Position numbers and translations under genes: made by a program. Under the pieces are notes generated by a model. The model was given only the letters and a program-made list of their open reading frames with translations, had not been told where the DNA came from and searched no databases. This document shows positions 1 to 7,933 of a stretch of DNA of 49,620 nt, piece by piece. Each line of letters begins with the position of its first letter. The stretch's first letter is position 1. Source of the stretch: Gammaproteobacteria bacterium (GTDB lineage: Bacteria; Pseudomonadota; Gammaproteobacteria; Tenderiales; Tenderiaceae); NCBI GenBank assembly GCA_021731365.1, contig JAKFXL010000007.1:1-49620 (forward strand). The letters run 5' to 3'.

Positions 1-1
1 T

Positions 2-382
2 GAGTTGCGGCAGGCAGGCACACATGATGTTGAGATCCACTGCCTCAAGATTGGGCTGATTCCGATGCGGAGCTCTGACTCAATGGCGATCACCCGCCAT
101 GACCCGTTGCGAGACTATTACCTTGATCTAACTAATCTTAAGTTGACAACAGAGGCCGACGTACAGAATCTGTTGGGGCGTTTTTGGCAACGCTTCACCG
201 CCGCAGATAGCCCTCTCCAGGCCTTGGCGGTGCTCGGGTTATCAGAGCCTGTCAGTTATGATGAGGTGAAGGCGCAATACCGCCGTCTGGTGATGCAGCA
301 CCACCCAGACCGTGGTGGTGATAAGGATCTGTTGCAACAGATCAACCATGCCATGCGTCAACTCAAACTCTTTTATTCATAA
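2..382 (+). CDS. DnaJ-related protein, C-terminal part (5' partial)
   Basis: The reading frame is open to the left window edge, so this is the C-terminal part of a longer gene. The last 45 or so residues form a J domain with the diagnostic HHPDRGGD loop (HPD motif), which in DnaJ proteins stimulates the ATPase of Hsp70/DnaK. The preceding DPLRDYYLDLTN segment and the C-terminal position of the J domain match the gammaproteobacterial 'DNA-J related' family, in which a family-specific N-terminal domain precedes the J domain. No Gly/Phe or zinc-finger region follows, so this is not a canonical DnaJ chaperone. It probably works as a specialised DnaK partner; the client is unknown. The gene ends 84 bp before the sigma factor and looks unrelated to it. 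Confidence 0.85.
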   Translation, partial: ELRQAGTHDVEIHCLKIGLIPMRSSDSMAITRHDPLRDYYLDLTNLKLTTEADVQNLLGRFWQRFTAADSPLQALAVLGLSEPVSYDEVKAQYRRLVMQHHPDRGGDKDLLQQINHAMRQLKLFYS

Positions 383-466
383 AACCAATACGTTAGTCTT
401 TAAAAAATATTTAAGGCGCGCTGATTATACCTGGCAGTGTCACCACTGGAATCTCTGCTCTTCATT

Positions 467-1054
467 ATGAAAATAAGTCTGTTTTCAAGATCCAAAGGGA
501 ATGGCACTTCGTTTGAAGAGCTGCTTGCCCCCCATGTTGAACCCCTGTATCGATTGGCCTTCCGTTTTTGTGGTTCGCAGCATGGCGCTGAAGATCTGGT
601 GCAGGATCTGCTGATCAAACTGTACGAAAAGCACAATGAACTATTGAAGGTGGAGAATCTGCGCCCCTGGTTGGCACGTTCTCTACGCAACCACTTTATC
701 GATACCTTGCGCCAGCAGCAGCGCTCACCTATTGAGTACGGCCATGAGGCGCGTGCTGAAGAGTCTGGTGGCCATCAATCTGATTATGGTGCTGATCCGG
801 CACACCGTCTGGCCATGACCCAGCTACAAGAGAGCATCCTGGTGGCGATGGAGTCGTTGAACGAGGAGCAGAGGACGCTGGTTATGATGCATGATCTGGA
901 GTCGTATACACTGGCGGAGATCGCCGAGATATTGGATACCCCTATCGGCACGCTGAAGTCACGTCTGCATCGCAGTCGTGCCCGGCTCAGAGAGATTCTC
1001 GAAGCGGGAACCATTTCCGTTGGTTCAGCGTGTTTAGAGGAGAGAGGTGAGTAA
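467..1054 (+). CDS. ECF-type RNA polymerase sigma factor
   Basis: A 195-aa sigma-70 family protein with only regions 2 and 4, the hallmark of extracytoplasmic-function sigma factors. Region 2 contains the -10 recognition helix area (GAEDLVQDLLIKLYE, then RPWLARSLRNHFIDTLR). Region 4 carries the -35 helix-turn-helix (YTLAEIAEILDTPIGTLKSR). A GTG at 437 would add ten residues; ATG 467 is chosen because it gives the usual short leader before region 2, but neither start has a clear Shine-Dalgarno. The gene overlaps the next one, a membrane anti-sigma factor, by 8 bp, so the two are co-translated. The signal it senses is not visible; the downstream envelope genes suggest a cell-envelope role. Confidence 0.93.
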   Translation: MKISLFSRSKGNGTSFEELLAPHVEPLYRLAFRFCGSQHGAEDLVQDLLIKLYEKHNELLKVENLRPWLARSLRNHFIDTLRQQQRSPIEYGHEARAEESGGHQSDYGADPAHRLAMTQLQESILVAMESLNEEQRTLVMMHDLESYTLAEIAEILDTPIGTLKSRLHRSRARLREILEAGTISVGSACLEERGE

Positions 1055-1736
1055 AATGGGCAAAATGGAGTGTACTCAGTGGCAACAACGGCTTGATGAC
1101 TACGTCGATGGTCAGCTGAGTGCGGTGGATATGTCCGCCATGCAGCAGCATGTCGCGGTGTGCCCGGACTGCCGTGTATTGCTGGAACAGCAGGACCGAC
1201 TGATGCAGTCGTTGCGGACGATGCCCGTGCCGCCGCTACGCCCGGGGTTTACTCCGCAGGCACTAAAGCTGGCGGTGGTGCAGGGGCAACAGCGTCGTCG
1301 TGGTTTTGCTACTGGCTTCAGTAGTGCCCTGGCAGCGGGTGTCGCCCTCTGGGCGGTGGTCACCTTTATGGTGCCAGACAGATCGTTACAGCCTGACGGG
1401 GTGGCCCAGGTTCAGTTGGCACTCTATCAGGAGAGCACTGTTAATCTGGTCTTTTATTCACCCAAGCCGGTGAGCAGTGCCACGCTCTCCATTGCGTTGC
1501 CCGACAATGTTGAGCTGGTGGGGTTTCCGGGGGAGCGGACAATCTCCTGGCAGACTGCCCTGACCGAGGGGCAGAACGTATTGCCACTGCCACTCCGTGC
1601 CAGTGGGCAGGTCAGCAGCCAACTGTTAGCGAGCATTGAGTCTGGCGGCAGCAAAAAAAGCTTCCATCTTCAGATTGGTGTGTTTGAGCCTGGAAGTACC
1701 AGCTTTCCATCACCACTCTTAAAAAATATGGTGTGA
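1047..1736 (+). CDS. zinc-finger anti-sigma factor, single-pass membrane protein
   Basis: The N-terminus has the zf-HC2/ZAS anti-sigma signature: Cys9, then His35-x3-Cys39-x2-Cys42 (HVAVCPDC), which binds zinc and clamps the partner sigma factor. A hydrophobic segment at about residues 87-109 predicts one transmembrane helix, leaving about 120 residues in the periplasm with a beta-rich look. The GTG start at 1047 has AGAGAGG upstream and overlaps the sigma gene by 8 bp; an ATG at 1056 is a possible alternative. Gene order, overlap and domain content make it the cognate inhibitor of the preceding ECF factor. How it is inactivated (proteolysis or conformational change) cannot be read from the sequence. 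Confidence 0.88.
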   Translation: MSKMGKMECTQWQQRLDDYVDGQLSAVDMSAMQQHVAVCPDCRVLLEQQDRLMQSLRTMPVPPLRPGFTPQALKLAVVQGQQRRRGFATGFSSALAAGVALWAVVTFMVPDRSLQPDGVAQVQLALYQESTVNLVFYSPKPVSSATLSIALPDNVELVGFPGERTISWQTALTEGQNVLPLPLRASGQVSSQLLASIESGGSKKSFHLQIGVFEPGSTSFPSPLLKNMV

Positions 1737-1761
1737 TGGTAAACATGTATAGGAGCCTATT

Positions 1762-2169
1762 GTGAAGAGGTTTAGATTAGCCATTCTGGCCACGCTGCTA
1801 CTGGCGCTTGCAGGCGCTGTGCAGGCGCGGGACGGTATCGACGAGATCACCATGCAGGTGATGGAAGATATTGTTAAAGAGGATAAGAGGAGTGGTGTCC
1901 GTTATCTGGAGCTGCCCCGCCCGGCGGCGCACAAAAAGGTGGAGACTCAAGGGGGAGAGCGTGGCCAGAAAAAACCTCAACCTACTGATAAAGAAAATAA
2001 AAAAGATCAGAAAAACGAACGGTATAACAGCGAAAAGCAACGCAAGGATGATGGCGATAGTAAAGAACGTCGTGATGAAAAACGTGAGCCTCGTATGGAT
2101 GACCGTTCCGGCGTAGAGGAGTATCGTCATAAACGTGACGCCGATGGGCATAAGTCTGATAACGATTGA
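1762..2169 (+). CDS. small secreted protein with highly charged low-complexity tail
   Basis: 135 aa beginning with a clear signal peptide (MKRFRLAILATLLLALAG, cleavage near VQA-RD). After about 30 ordinary residues the rest is almost entirely Lys, Arg, Glu, Asp, Asn and Gln and should be disordered. GTG start with AGGAGCC about 6 bp upstream. It follows the anti-sigma gene by 25 bp and precedes the TPR/barrel gene by 35 bp, so it is probably in the same operon and exported. I do not recognise a family. It could be a periplasmic target or accessory of the sigma/anti-sigma pair; that is a guess from position only. Confidence 0.7.
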   Translation: MKRFRLAILATLLLALAGAVQARDGIDEITMQVMEDIVKEDKRSGVRYLELPRPAAHKKVETQGGERGQKKPQPTDKENKKDQKNERYNSEKQRKDDGDSKERRDEKREPRMDDRSGVEEYRHKRDADGHKSDND

Positions 2170-2204
2170 CCGGGTGGTCGGGTAAGGGATCGGTAGGGGG
2201 CAAT

Positions 2205-3542
2205 ATGGGTGGTTGGAAAGATGCCCTCGCCAGGGTTGGGGTTATGTTGTTTTTGGCTTTTCCGCTTGCACTGTATGCTAAGCCGGAGAGTGTGGCGGGC
2301 GCTTTGTATAACGATGCGGTCGCTGCCATGCGTGCTGAAAACTACAGTGTTGCCGAAGGTCTGTTTGAACGGGCGCGCCGGGCCGGGCTTGATAGCGCGG
2401 CACTGCATTACAACAGTGGTGTTGTTTTTTATAAGCTAGGAAGGTACCCGCAGGCCAAGTCAGCCTTTATGGCCTCTAAAAAAAGCGGCGGGAACCCGGC
2501 CCTGGCGCACTTTAATCTGGGACTGACCGCTTACCGTATGGGGCAGTATCCTGAGGCGCGAAACTGGTTCAAGCTTGCAGCCGCCGACTCCAGCAACCCA
2601 CGGTTGTCAGAGATGGCGACAGAGATGCTGGCTACCGTTGAAGGGGCAGAGAAGGGAATGGCGTCTGTGGCGGAGGCGGAATCTCCCTGGGCGCTGGCGG
2701 CAGATCTGAAATGGGGTGTTGACGATAATCTCACCCTTGAAAACAGTGAGTTGGGGCAGGTGACACGCCTCAAAGACAGCTATCTTGATCTCTATGCGGC
2801 GGCCCGCTACCAGCTCTCGGGTAGCAGGAGAGAGGGTCTCTGGGGACAGCTCTCGGCTGCATCGCAGCAGTACCGGCAATACCCCCTCTATGACTACGGT
2901 CAATATGATGTTGGACTGTTTAAGGCGAGCAGTTATGGCCTGCTGGCCACCGGTGTGGGGTTGCGCCTCTCTCACAGTACGGTCGGTGGTAGTAGTTATC
3001 TGCAGAAATATACCCTGCGTCTCCAGGGTGACTACGCCCGCCGCCCCACGCAGCGGTTACGCCTCCGTTACGATATCAGCCGTTATGATCCGACCGATAA
3101 CCGATATGGTTACATTGCCGGCCTGAAGGGTAATCTCAATATTGAGGGTACCTGGTACGTGGGTGAGCGCAGGTACAGGGTGGGTTACGACTGGGAAAAC
3201 AGCAGTCGTGATGACGATCTGTCGGGCAATAACTTTACCAGCTACTCAGCGGCACGCCACGAGATATCGGCCTCTGTGGCCCAGAGGGTTGCTGACAATC
3301 TGCAGCTTACCGTGGGCGGGGACTATCGCCAGAGTCGCTATCACGACGCGGATGTGAGCGCTGGGGTGACCGGTTTGCGTCGGGAGGATGAGCGCTGGCG
3401 CTGGATGTTGGCAGCAGAATACCGGCTCACCCGTTACCTCGATCTTGTGGCCGAATACCACTACAGTGATAACGACTCCAATCTTTCCGCTAGCCGATAC
3501 CGGCAAAATCAGTATCTGCTGGGGCTGCAGGGTAATTTTTAA
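2205..3542 (+). CDS. TPR-containing outer-membrane beta-barrel protein
   Basis: 445 aa. The start at ATG 2205 has TAGGGGG just upstream and gives a proper signal peptide (hydrophobic VGVMLFLAFPLALYA). Residues about 25-150 hold three TPR-like repeats (LYNDAVAAMRAENYSVAEGLF; LHYNSGVVFYKLGRYPQA; AHFNLGLTAYRMGQYPEA). The remainder alternates aromatic and polar residues in repeated beta strands and ends in ...LLGLQGNF with a terminal Phe, the classical outer-membrane barrel signature. The architecture resembles SLAM/DUF560-type proteins (periplasmic TPR plus barrel), which move or display surface proteins, but I cannot confirm that family. It is last in the sigma/anti-sigma operon, so it may be that sigma factor's main output. 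Confidence 0.78.
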   Translation: MGGWKDALARVGVMLFLAFPLALYAKPESVAGALYNDAVAAMRAENYSVAEGLFERARRAGLDSAALHYNSGVVFYKLGRYPQAKSAFMASKKSGGNPALAHFNLGLTAYRMGQYPEARNWFKLAAADSSNPRLSEMATEMLATVEGAEKGMASVAEAESPWALAADLKWGVDDNLTLENSELGQVTRLKDSYLDLYAAARYQLSGSRREGLWGQLSAASQQYRQYPLYDYGQYDVGLFKASSYGLLATGVGLRLSHSTVGGSSYLQKYTLRLQGDYARRPTQRLRLRYDISRYDPTDNRYGYIAGLKGNLNIEGTWYVGERRYRVGYDWENSSRDDDLSGNNFTSYSAARHEISASVAQRVADNLQLTVGGDYRQSRYHDADVSAGVTGLRREDERWRWMLAAEYRLTRYLDLVAEYHYSDNDSNLSASRYRQNQYLLGLQGNF

Positions 3543-3624
3543 GATTCTGTTCACAGTCGCCGGAATGAGTCTAAATAGGGTAAAATGGCCTCCCGTTTAC
3601 TCAGCCACATAAGCCGCCACGTCC

Positions 3625-5787
3625 ATGGAATCAGCTACTAATATCTTCTCCTACCGTAAATACTGGGCCAAACGCTTTGGTGTCGCCCCGGTATTGCCGA
3701 TGTCCCGCGACGAGATGGACCGGCTCGGCTGGGACAGTTGCGATGTGATTCTAGTGACCGGTGACGCCTATGTTGACCACCCCAGTTTTGGCATGGCGCT
3801 GATTGGCCGACTGCTGGAAGCGCAGGGGTTCCGGGTTGGCATCATTGCCCAGCCGGACTGGAACAGTGCCGATGCATTTAAGGCGCTGGGGCGGCCCAAC
3901 CTCTTTTGGGGGGTGACGGCGGGCAACATGGATTCGATGGTCAACCGTTATACCTCCGAGCGCCGCATGCGTTCCGATGACTCCTATTCACCGGATGGCA
4001 AGGGTGGTACCCGTCCGGACCGTTCTGTGATGGTTTATGCCCAGCGTTGTCGCGAGGCGTATAAGGATGTGCCGTTGGTGATTGGGGGTATTGAGGCGAG
4101 TCTGCGTCGCATCGCCCACTATGACTACTGGTCTGACAAGGTGCGCCGTTCGATTCTGCCGGACTCCAAGGCCGATCTGCTGGTATATGGCAACGGTGAG
4201 CGTCAGGTGGTGGAGATTGCCCATCGCCTAGCCGCCGGTGAGCCGATTGATACCCTGACCGATATTCGTGGCACCTCGTTCATGTGTAAGTCAGTGCCGG
4301 AGGGGTGGCTGGAGATAGACTCAAGCACGGTGGATGAGCCGGGCACTGTTCAGCCGCACAAAAATCCATACGAGCAGACCCAGACTGCCGCCACCTGCAA
4401 CGACAAGGCGGCAGAGATGGTGGCGGGCAAGATCAGTGACCAAAAGATCATCCAGTTTCAGCCACCGGTGAAGAAGCGTGTGGACCGCGCCCGCAGTGTG
4501 ATCCGTCTGCCCGCCTATGAAAAAGTTAAAGAAGATTCGGTGTTGTACGCCCATGCTGCCCGTATTTTGCATCTCGAGACCAACCCCGGTAACGCCCGTG
4601 CCCTGGTGCAGCGTCACGGTGATCGTGATGTCTGGCTTAATCCGCCACCTATCCCACTCACCACCAAAGAGTTTGATGGTGTGTTTGAGCTGACCTATAC
4701 CCGACTGCCGCATCCCAGTTATCAAGAGGCACGTATCCCGGCCTACGAGATGATCCGCTTCTCTATTAATATAATGCGTGGCTGTTTTGGTGGCTGTACC
4801 TTCTGCTCCATCACCGAGCATGAAGGGCGCATCATTCAGGACCGTTCCGAGGCGTCGATCCTCAAGGAGATCGAGACCATTCGTGATACCGTGCCCGGTT
4901 TTACCGGCCACATCTCCGACCTTGGCGGGCCAACGGCCAACATGTATCAGCTGCACTGTCGCACACCGGAGATCGAGTCGGCCTGCCGCCGTCTCTCCTG
5001 TGTCTATCCCGATATCTGTAGCAATCTCAAGACCGACCATGGCCCGCTGGTACAGCTCTACCGCAAGGCGCGGGCCCTGCCGGGCATCAAAAAGATCTTT
5101 GTTGCCTCAGGGTTGCGTTACGATCTGGCGGTGTTGTCACCGGAGTATGTGAAGGAGCTGGTGACACATCACGTTGGTGGTTATCTCAAGATCGCGCCCG
5201 AACATATCGAAGAGGGGCCGCTGAGCAAGATGATGAAACCAGGCATCGGTGCCTACGACCGCTTTAAAGAGATGTTTGATAAATACTCACTTGAAGCGGG
5301 CAAAGAGCAGTACTTGATCCCCTATTTTATTGCCGCCCATCCTGGTTCCACCAATGAAGATATGCTTAATCTGGCCATCTGGTTGAAGAAGAATGAGTTC
5401 CGTCTCGATCAGGTACAGACCTTCCTGCCCTCCCCCATGGCGTTGGCAACCGCGATGTATCACAGTGAACGTAATCCGCTGCGCAAGATCCGCCGTGATG
5501 ATGAGAAGCTGCTGACTGCCAAGGGGGGGCGGCAACGGCGGGTTCAGAAGGCGTTTTTACGCTACCACGATGCCGAGAACTGGCCGTTGCTGCGTGAAGC
5601 GCTGAAGGAGATGGGGCGAACTGACCTGATTGGTAACGGTAAACGCCATCTAATACCGACGTGGCAGCCCCACGGAACCGGCAAGAGTCCCGAAGGCACT
5701 CGCCGTGCACCTCTGGTGGCCAGGGCTAAAAATGGACGGCCGGAACATAAACCCGCCGGACGGACAGCGGCTAAGCGGGGGGGGTAG
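3625..5787 (+). CDS. ygiQ: YgiQ family radical SAM protein
   Basis: 720 aa, the usual length for the YgiQ (UPF0313) family. The radical SAM cluster motif C387-x3-C391-x2-C394 ([17 protein letters not shown]) would bind the [4Fe-4S] cluster that cleaves S-adenosylmethionine. The N-terminus has the family hallmark of starting near FSYRKYW, followed by a cobalamin-binding-like Rossmann region ([17 protein letters not shown]). The C-terminal 60 residues are basic and disordered. The substrate of the family is not established as far as I know. It is transcribed alone; 81 bp separate it from the barrel gene. Confidence 0.95.
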   Translation: MESATNIFSYRKYWAKRFGVAPVLPMSRDEMDRLGWDSCDVILVTGDAYVDHPSFGMALIGRLLEAQGFRVGIIAQPDWNSADAFKALGRPNLFWGVTAGNMDSMVNRYTSERRMRSDDSYSPDGKGGTRPDRSVMVYAQRCREAYKDVPLVIGGIEASLRRIAHYDYWSDKVRRSILPDSKADLLVYGNGERQVVEIAHRLAAGEPIDTLTDIRGTSFMCKSVPEGWLEIDSSTVDEPGTVQPHKNPYEQTQTAATCNDKAAEMVAGKISDQKIIQFQPPVKKRVDRARSVIRLPAYEKVKEDSVLYAHAARILHLETNPGNARALVQRHGDRDVWLNPPPIPLTTKEFDGVFELTYTRLPHPSYQEARIPAYEMIRFSINIMRGCFGGCTFCSITEHEGRIIQDRSEASILKEIETIRDTVPGFTGHISDLGGPTANMYQLHCRTPEIESACRRLSCVYPDICSNLKTDHGPLVQLYRKARALPGIKKIFVASGLRYDLAVLSPEYVKELVTHHVGGYLKIAPEHIEEGPLSKMMKPGIGAYDRFKEMFDKYSLEAGKEQYLIPYFIAAHPGSTNEDMLNLAIWLKKNEFRLDQVQTFLPSPMALATAMYHSERNPLRKIRRDDEKLLTAKGGRQRRVQKAFLRYHDAENWPLLREALKEMGRTDLIGNGKRHLIPTWQPHGTGKSPEGTRRAPLVARAKNGRPEHKPAGRTAAKRGG

Positions 5788-5871
5788 TTCCCTTACTTTG
5801 TAAAAATAGAACCCTGTTTTTAAACGGCGGGTTCAACCCGCCCGTCGTTGCACTAACAAGGTGAGCCTGCG

Positions 5872-6669
5872 ATGGTTGAAATAGTGGTGGTCTACCTGCT
5901 GCTGGGGGCGTTGGCCGGTCTGGTTGCTGGGCTGTTAGGCGTGGGTGGCGGGGTTGTCATTGTGCCGGTGCTGGTTGTGCTGTTCCAAGCACAGGGGTTT
6001 GATTCGGCCAACATTATGCACTTGGCACTGGGGACCTCACTGGCGACCATTGCGATTACCTCACTTTCATCCATGATGGCCCACCACCGTTTGGGTTCAC
6101 TCCATTGGCACACCGCATTATGGTTGGCACCAGGGTTAGTGGTGGGTGCGCTGTTGGGTGCGCTGCTGGCTGATCAGATGGCAAGTGTTACGTTGCAGCG
6201 TCTGTTTGGGCTGTTTGAAGTGGCGGTGGCGCTTTATATGCTGTTGGGTAAAGTGGCCAAAGGTGTGGTGGAGCGGGTGATTGCAGTCTCAGAGTTGATG
6301 ACGGTGGGGCTGTTTGTGGGCACGCTTTCATCACTGCTTGGCATTGGCGGTGGCTCGATGACGGTCCCCTATCTGAGCTGGCGTGGGCGGTCGATGCGTG
6401 AAGCGGTGGCCGTCTCATCGGCGGCAGGTTTTCCGATTGCCATAGCGGGAGGGGTTGGTTATCTATTCACCGGGCTGGATGCAACATCACTGCCCAGCTT
6501 TGCTACCGGTTATCTCTACTGGCCAGCGTTTATTGCCATTGGCAGCATCAGTCTGCTGGTGGCCCCCCACGGTGCGCGGCTGGCCCACCGTCTGCCGGTG
6601 GCCCGGTTAAAACAGCTCTTTGCAGTTGTCCTGCTGCTGATCGGTCTGGCGATGCTGCTTAAAGCGTGA
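5872..6669 (+). CDS. TauE/SafE family membrane permease
   Basis: 265 aa, strongly hydrophobic with about eight predicted membrane helices. The internally duplicated glycine-rich motif is visible twice: GLLGVGGGVVIVPVL near residue 22 and SLLGIGGGSMTVPYLSW near residue 155, the two half-repeats of the TauE/SafE (DUF81) fold. Family members export sulfite, sulfoacetate or related organic anions; the substrate here is unknown. No sulfur genes lie next to it. A short GC-rich palindrome (5826-5842) lies between it and ygiQ. Confidence 0.9.
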   Translation: MVEIVVVYLLLGALAGLVAGLLGVGGGVVIVPVLVVLFQAQGFDSANIMHLALGTSLATIAITSLSSMMAHHRLGSLHWHTALWLAPGLVVGALLGALLADQMASVTLQRLFGLFEVAVALYMLLGKVAKGVVERVIAVSELMTVGLFVGTLSSLLGIGGGSMTVPYLSWRGRSMREAVAVSSAAGFPIAIAGGVGYLFTGLDATSLPSFATGYLYWPAFIAIGSISLLVAPHGARLAHRLPVARLKQLFAVVLLLIGLAMLLKA

Positions 6670-6809
6670 CCTGTTTTGTCGATTATTCAGCTATTAATAA
6701 GATATATACCACACGGTTATTCTGCTTTTGTGAAGTGGGTCACGGTAAATAGACTCTTCAGTCGCTACAAATAGGCTAGGTGTAGTCGGTTTGTAGAAGG
6801 AGAGTCGAG

Positions 6810-7193
6810 ATGTTTAGAAAAGCGGGTTGGCAGGTGGTGCTACTGATTGTGTCATTGTTGGGGGTGGCCCAGACAGCACACGCGGCGGAGGGCATGAGGG
6901 CCAGCTTTGATGCGGCGGAACGGGGGCATTTTGATAGTGCCGTGACGATCTGGAAGGCGTTGGCAGAAAAGGGTGATCCACAGGCCCAGTTTAATCTTGG
7001 TTTGATGTACCACAGTGGTTTGGGCATCGCCCAGAGTGAAGGTGAGGCGGTGAAGTGGTATCAAAAAGCGGCGGAAGGTGGATACTCTGCGGCCCGTGTC
7101 TATCTGGCAGTCGGTTACGAAGAGGGGTGGTTTGGCCTGCCTCAGGATCAACAAAAAGCGCTCTATTGGCGTGAAACCCTAGGGCAGAACTGA
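6810..7193 (+). CDS. exported Sel1-repeat protein
   Basis: 127 aa with a signal peptide (VVLLIVSLLGVAQTAHA, cleavage before AEG). It has a complete Sel1-like repeat (GDPQAQFNLGLMYHSGLG) flanked by partial repeats (HFDSAVTIWKALAEK; GYSAARVYLAVGYEEG). Sel1 repeats are TPR relatives that serve as protein-binding scaffolds. The start ATG has GAAGGAGAG about 6 bp upstream. It stands alone between the permease and rsd; its partner is unknown. Confidence 0.82.
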   Translation: MFRKAGWQVVLLIVSLLGVAQTAHAAEGMRASFDAAERGHFDSAVTIWKALAEKGDPQAQFNLGLMYHSGLGIAQSEGEAVKWYQKAAEGGYSAARVYLAVGYEEGWFGLPQDQQKALYWRETLGQN

Positions 7194-7353
7194 GCATTTC
7201 CACTGATATTGGTGGGTAGCGGGTTTGATGTTGCTGTAATAAAGTTCTTTTTCACTATTAATTCCTGATGTTATCAAGCGCTTGGGGCTATGCGCCGGGC
7301 CATTCTTTGGTATGATCTTTACATTAAGGTATATCTATCTGAGTGGAGGAACT

Positions 7354-7815
7354 ATGGCAGCGATAACGGATAAGCCGCAGACTGATCGACGCGGACGTTC
7401 ATTGGTGATGATCAATAAGTTAGTTGATTCGCGGACAAAGATGTTGGCGCTCTATTCGCAACTTGCCCGGCAGAAGCCGTTTGTGGGCAATGTTGAAGTG
7501 CCCGGTTTGCTCGAGGCGTTTTGTCAGGCGTTGGTGGATTATGCTGCCAACGCCCATTTTCAGCTCTACCGCTACTTTGCTGAGAAGAACGAGCGTCGTC
7601 AGGAGATCCACGTAGTGGCCAAAAATATCTATCCGGATATTCTTGAAATCACTAACAAGGTGCTCGACTTTAACGATAAATATGATTGTGGCGACCATTG
7701 CGCCCAGTTTAGTGAGCTGGAAAGTGACCTCTCCAGTGTGGGTGAGCTGTTGGCCGACCGTATTGAGCTGGAAGATAAACTGATTGCTGCCTTTGGTTAT
7801 AGTTTCGACGATTGA
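7354..7815 (+). CDS. rsd: Rsd/AlgQ family anti-sigma-70 factor
   Basis: 153 aa, close to the 158 aa of E. coli Rsd and Pseudomonas AlgQ. It is an all-helical protein with recognisable family features (RTKMLALYSQLA near the N-terminus, LVDYAANAHFQLYRYF in the middle, LEDKLIAAF at the C-terminus). Rsd binds the housekeeping sigma-70 and helps alternative sigma factors compete, chiefly in stationary phase. ATG 7354 is chosen because GGAGGA sits 5 bp upstream; an upstream in-frame start at 7282 has no ribosome site. Together with HPF, DksA and RelA in this window, it adds to a set of growth-rate and stringent-response regulators. Confidence 0.9.
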   Translation: MAAITDKPQTDRRGRSLVMINKLVDSRTKMLALYSQLARQKPFVGNVEVPGLLEAFCQALVDYAANAHFQLYRYFAEKNERRQEIHVVAKNIYPDILEITNKVLDFNDKYDCGDHCAQFSELESDLSSVGELLADRIELEDKLIAAFGYSFDD

Positions 7816-7933
7816 ACCTTTCTAGTTGATATATCCTTAAAAAACCTGCCCCGCTCTGGGGTGGGCTGTTCCATATAGCTATACGCTGTGATCGATTAAA
7901 TCCCCTCTGATAGTAGTAGCGAAGATAAACATA

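Noticed and set aside
4321-5040. 239-aa minus-strand open frame
   Set aside because: Antisense of ygiQ across its radical SAM motif.
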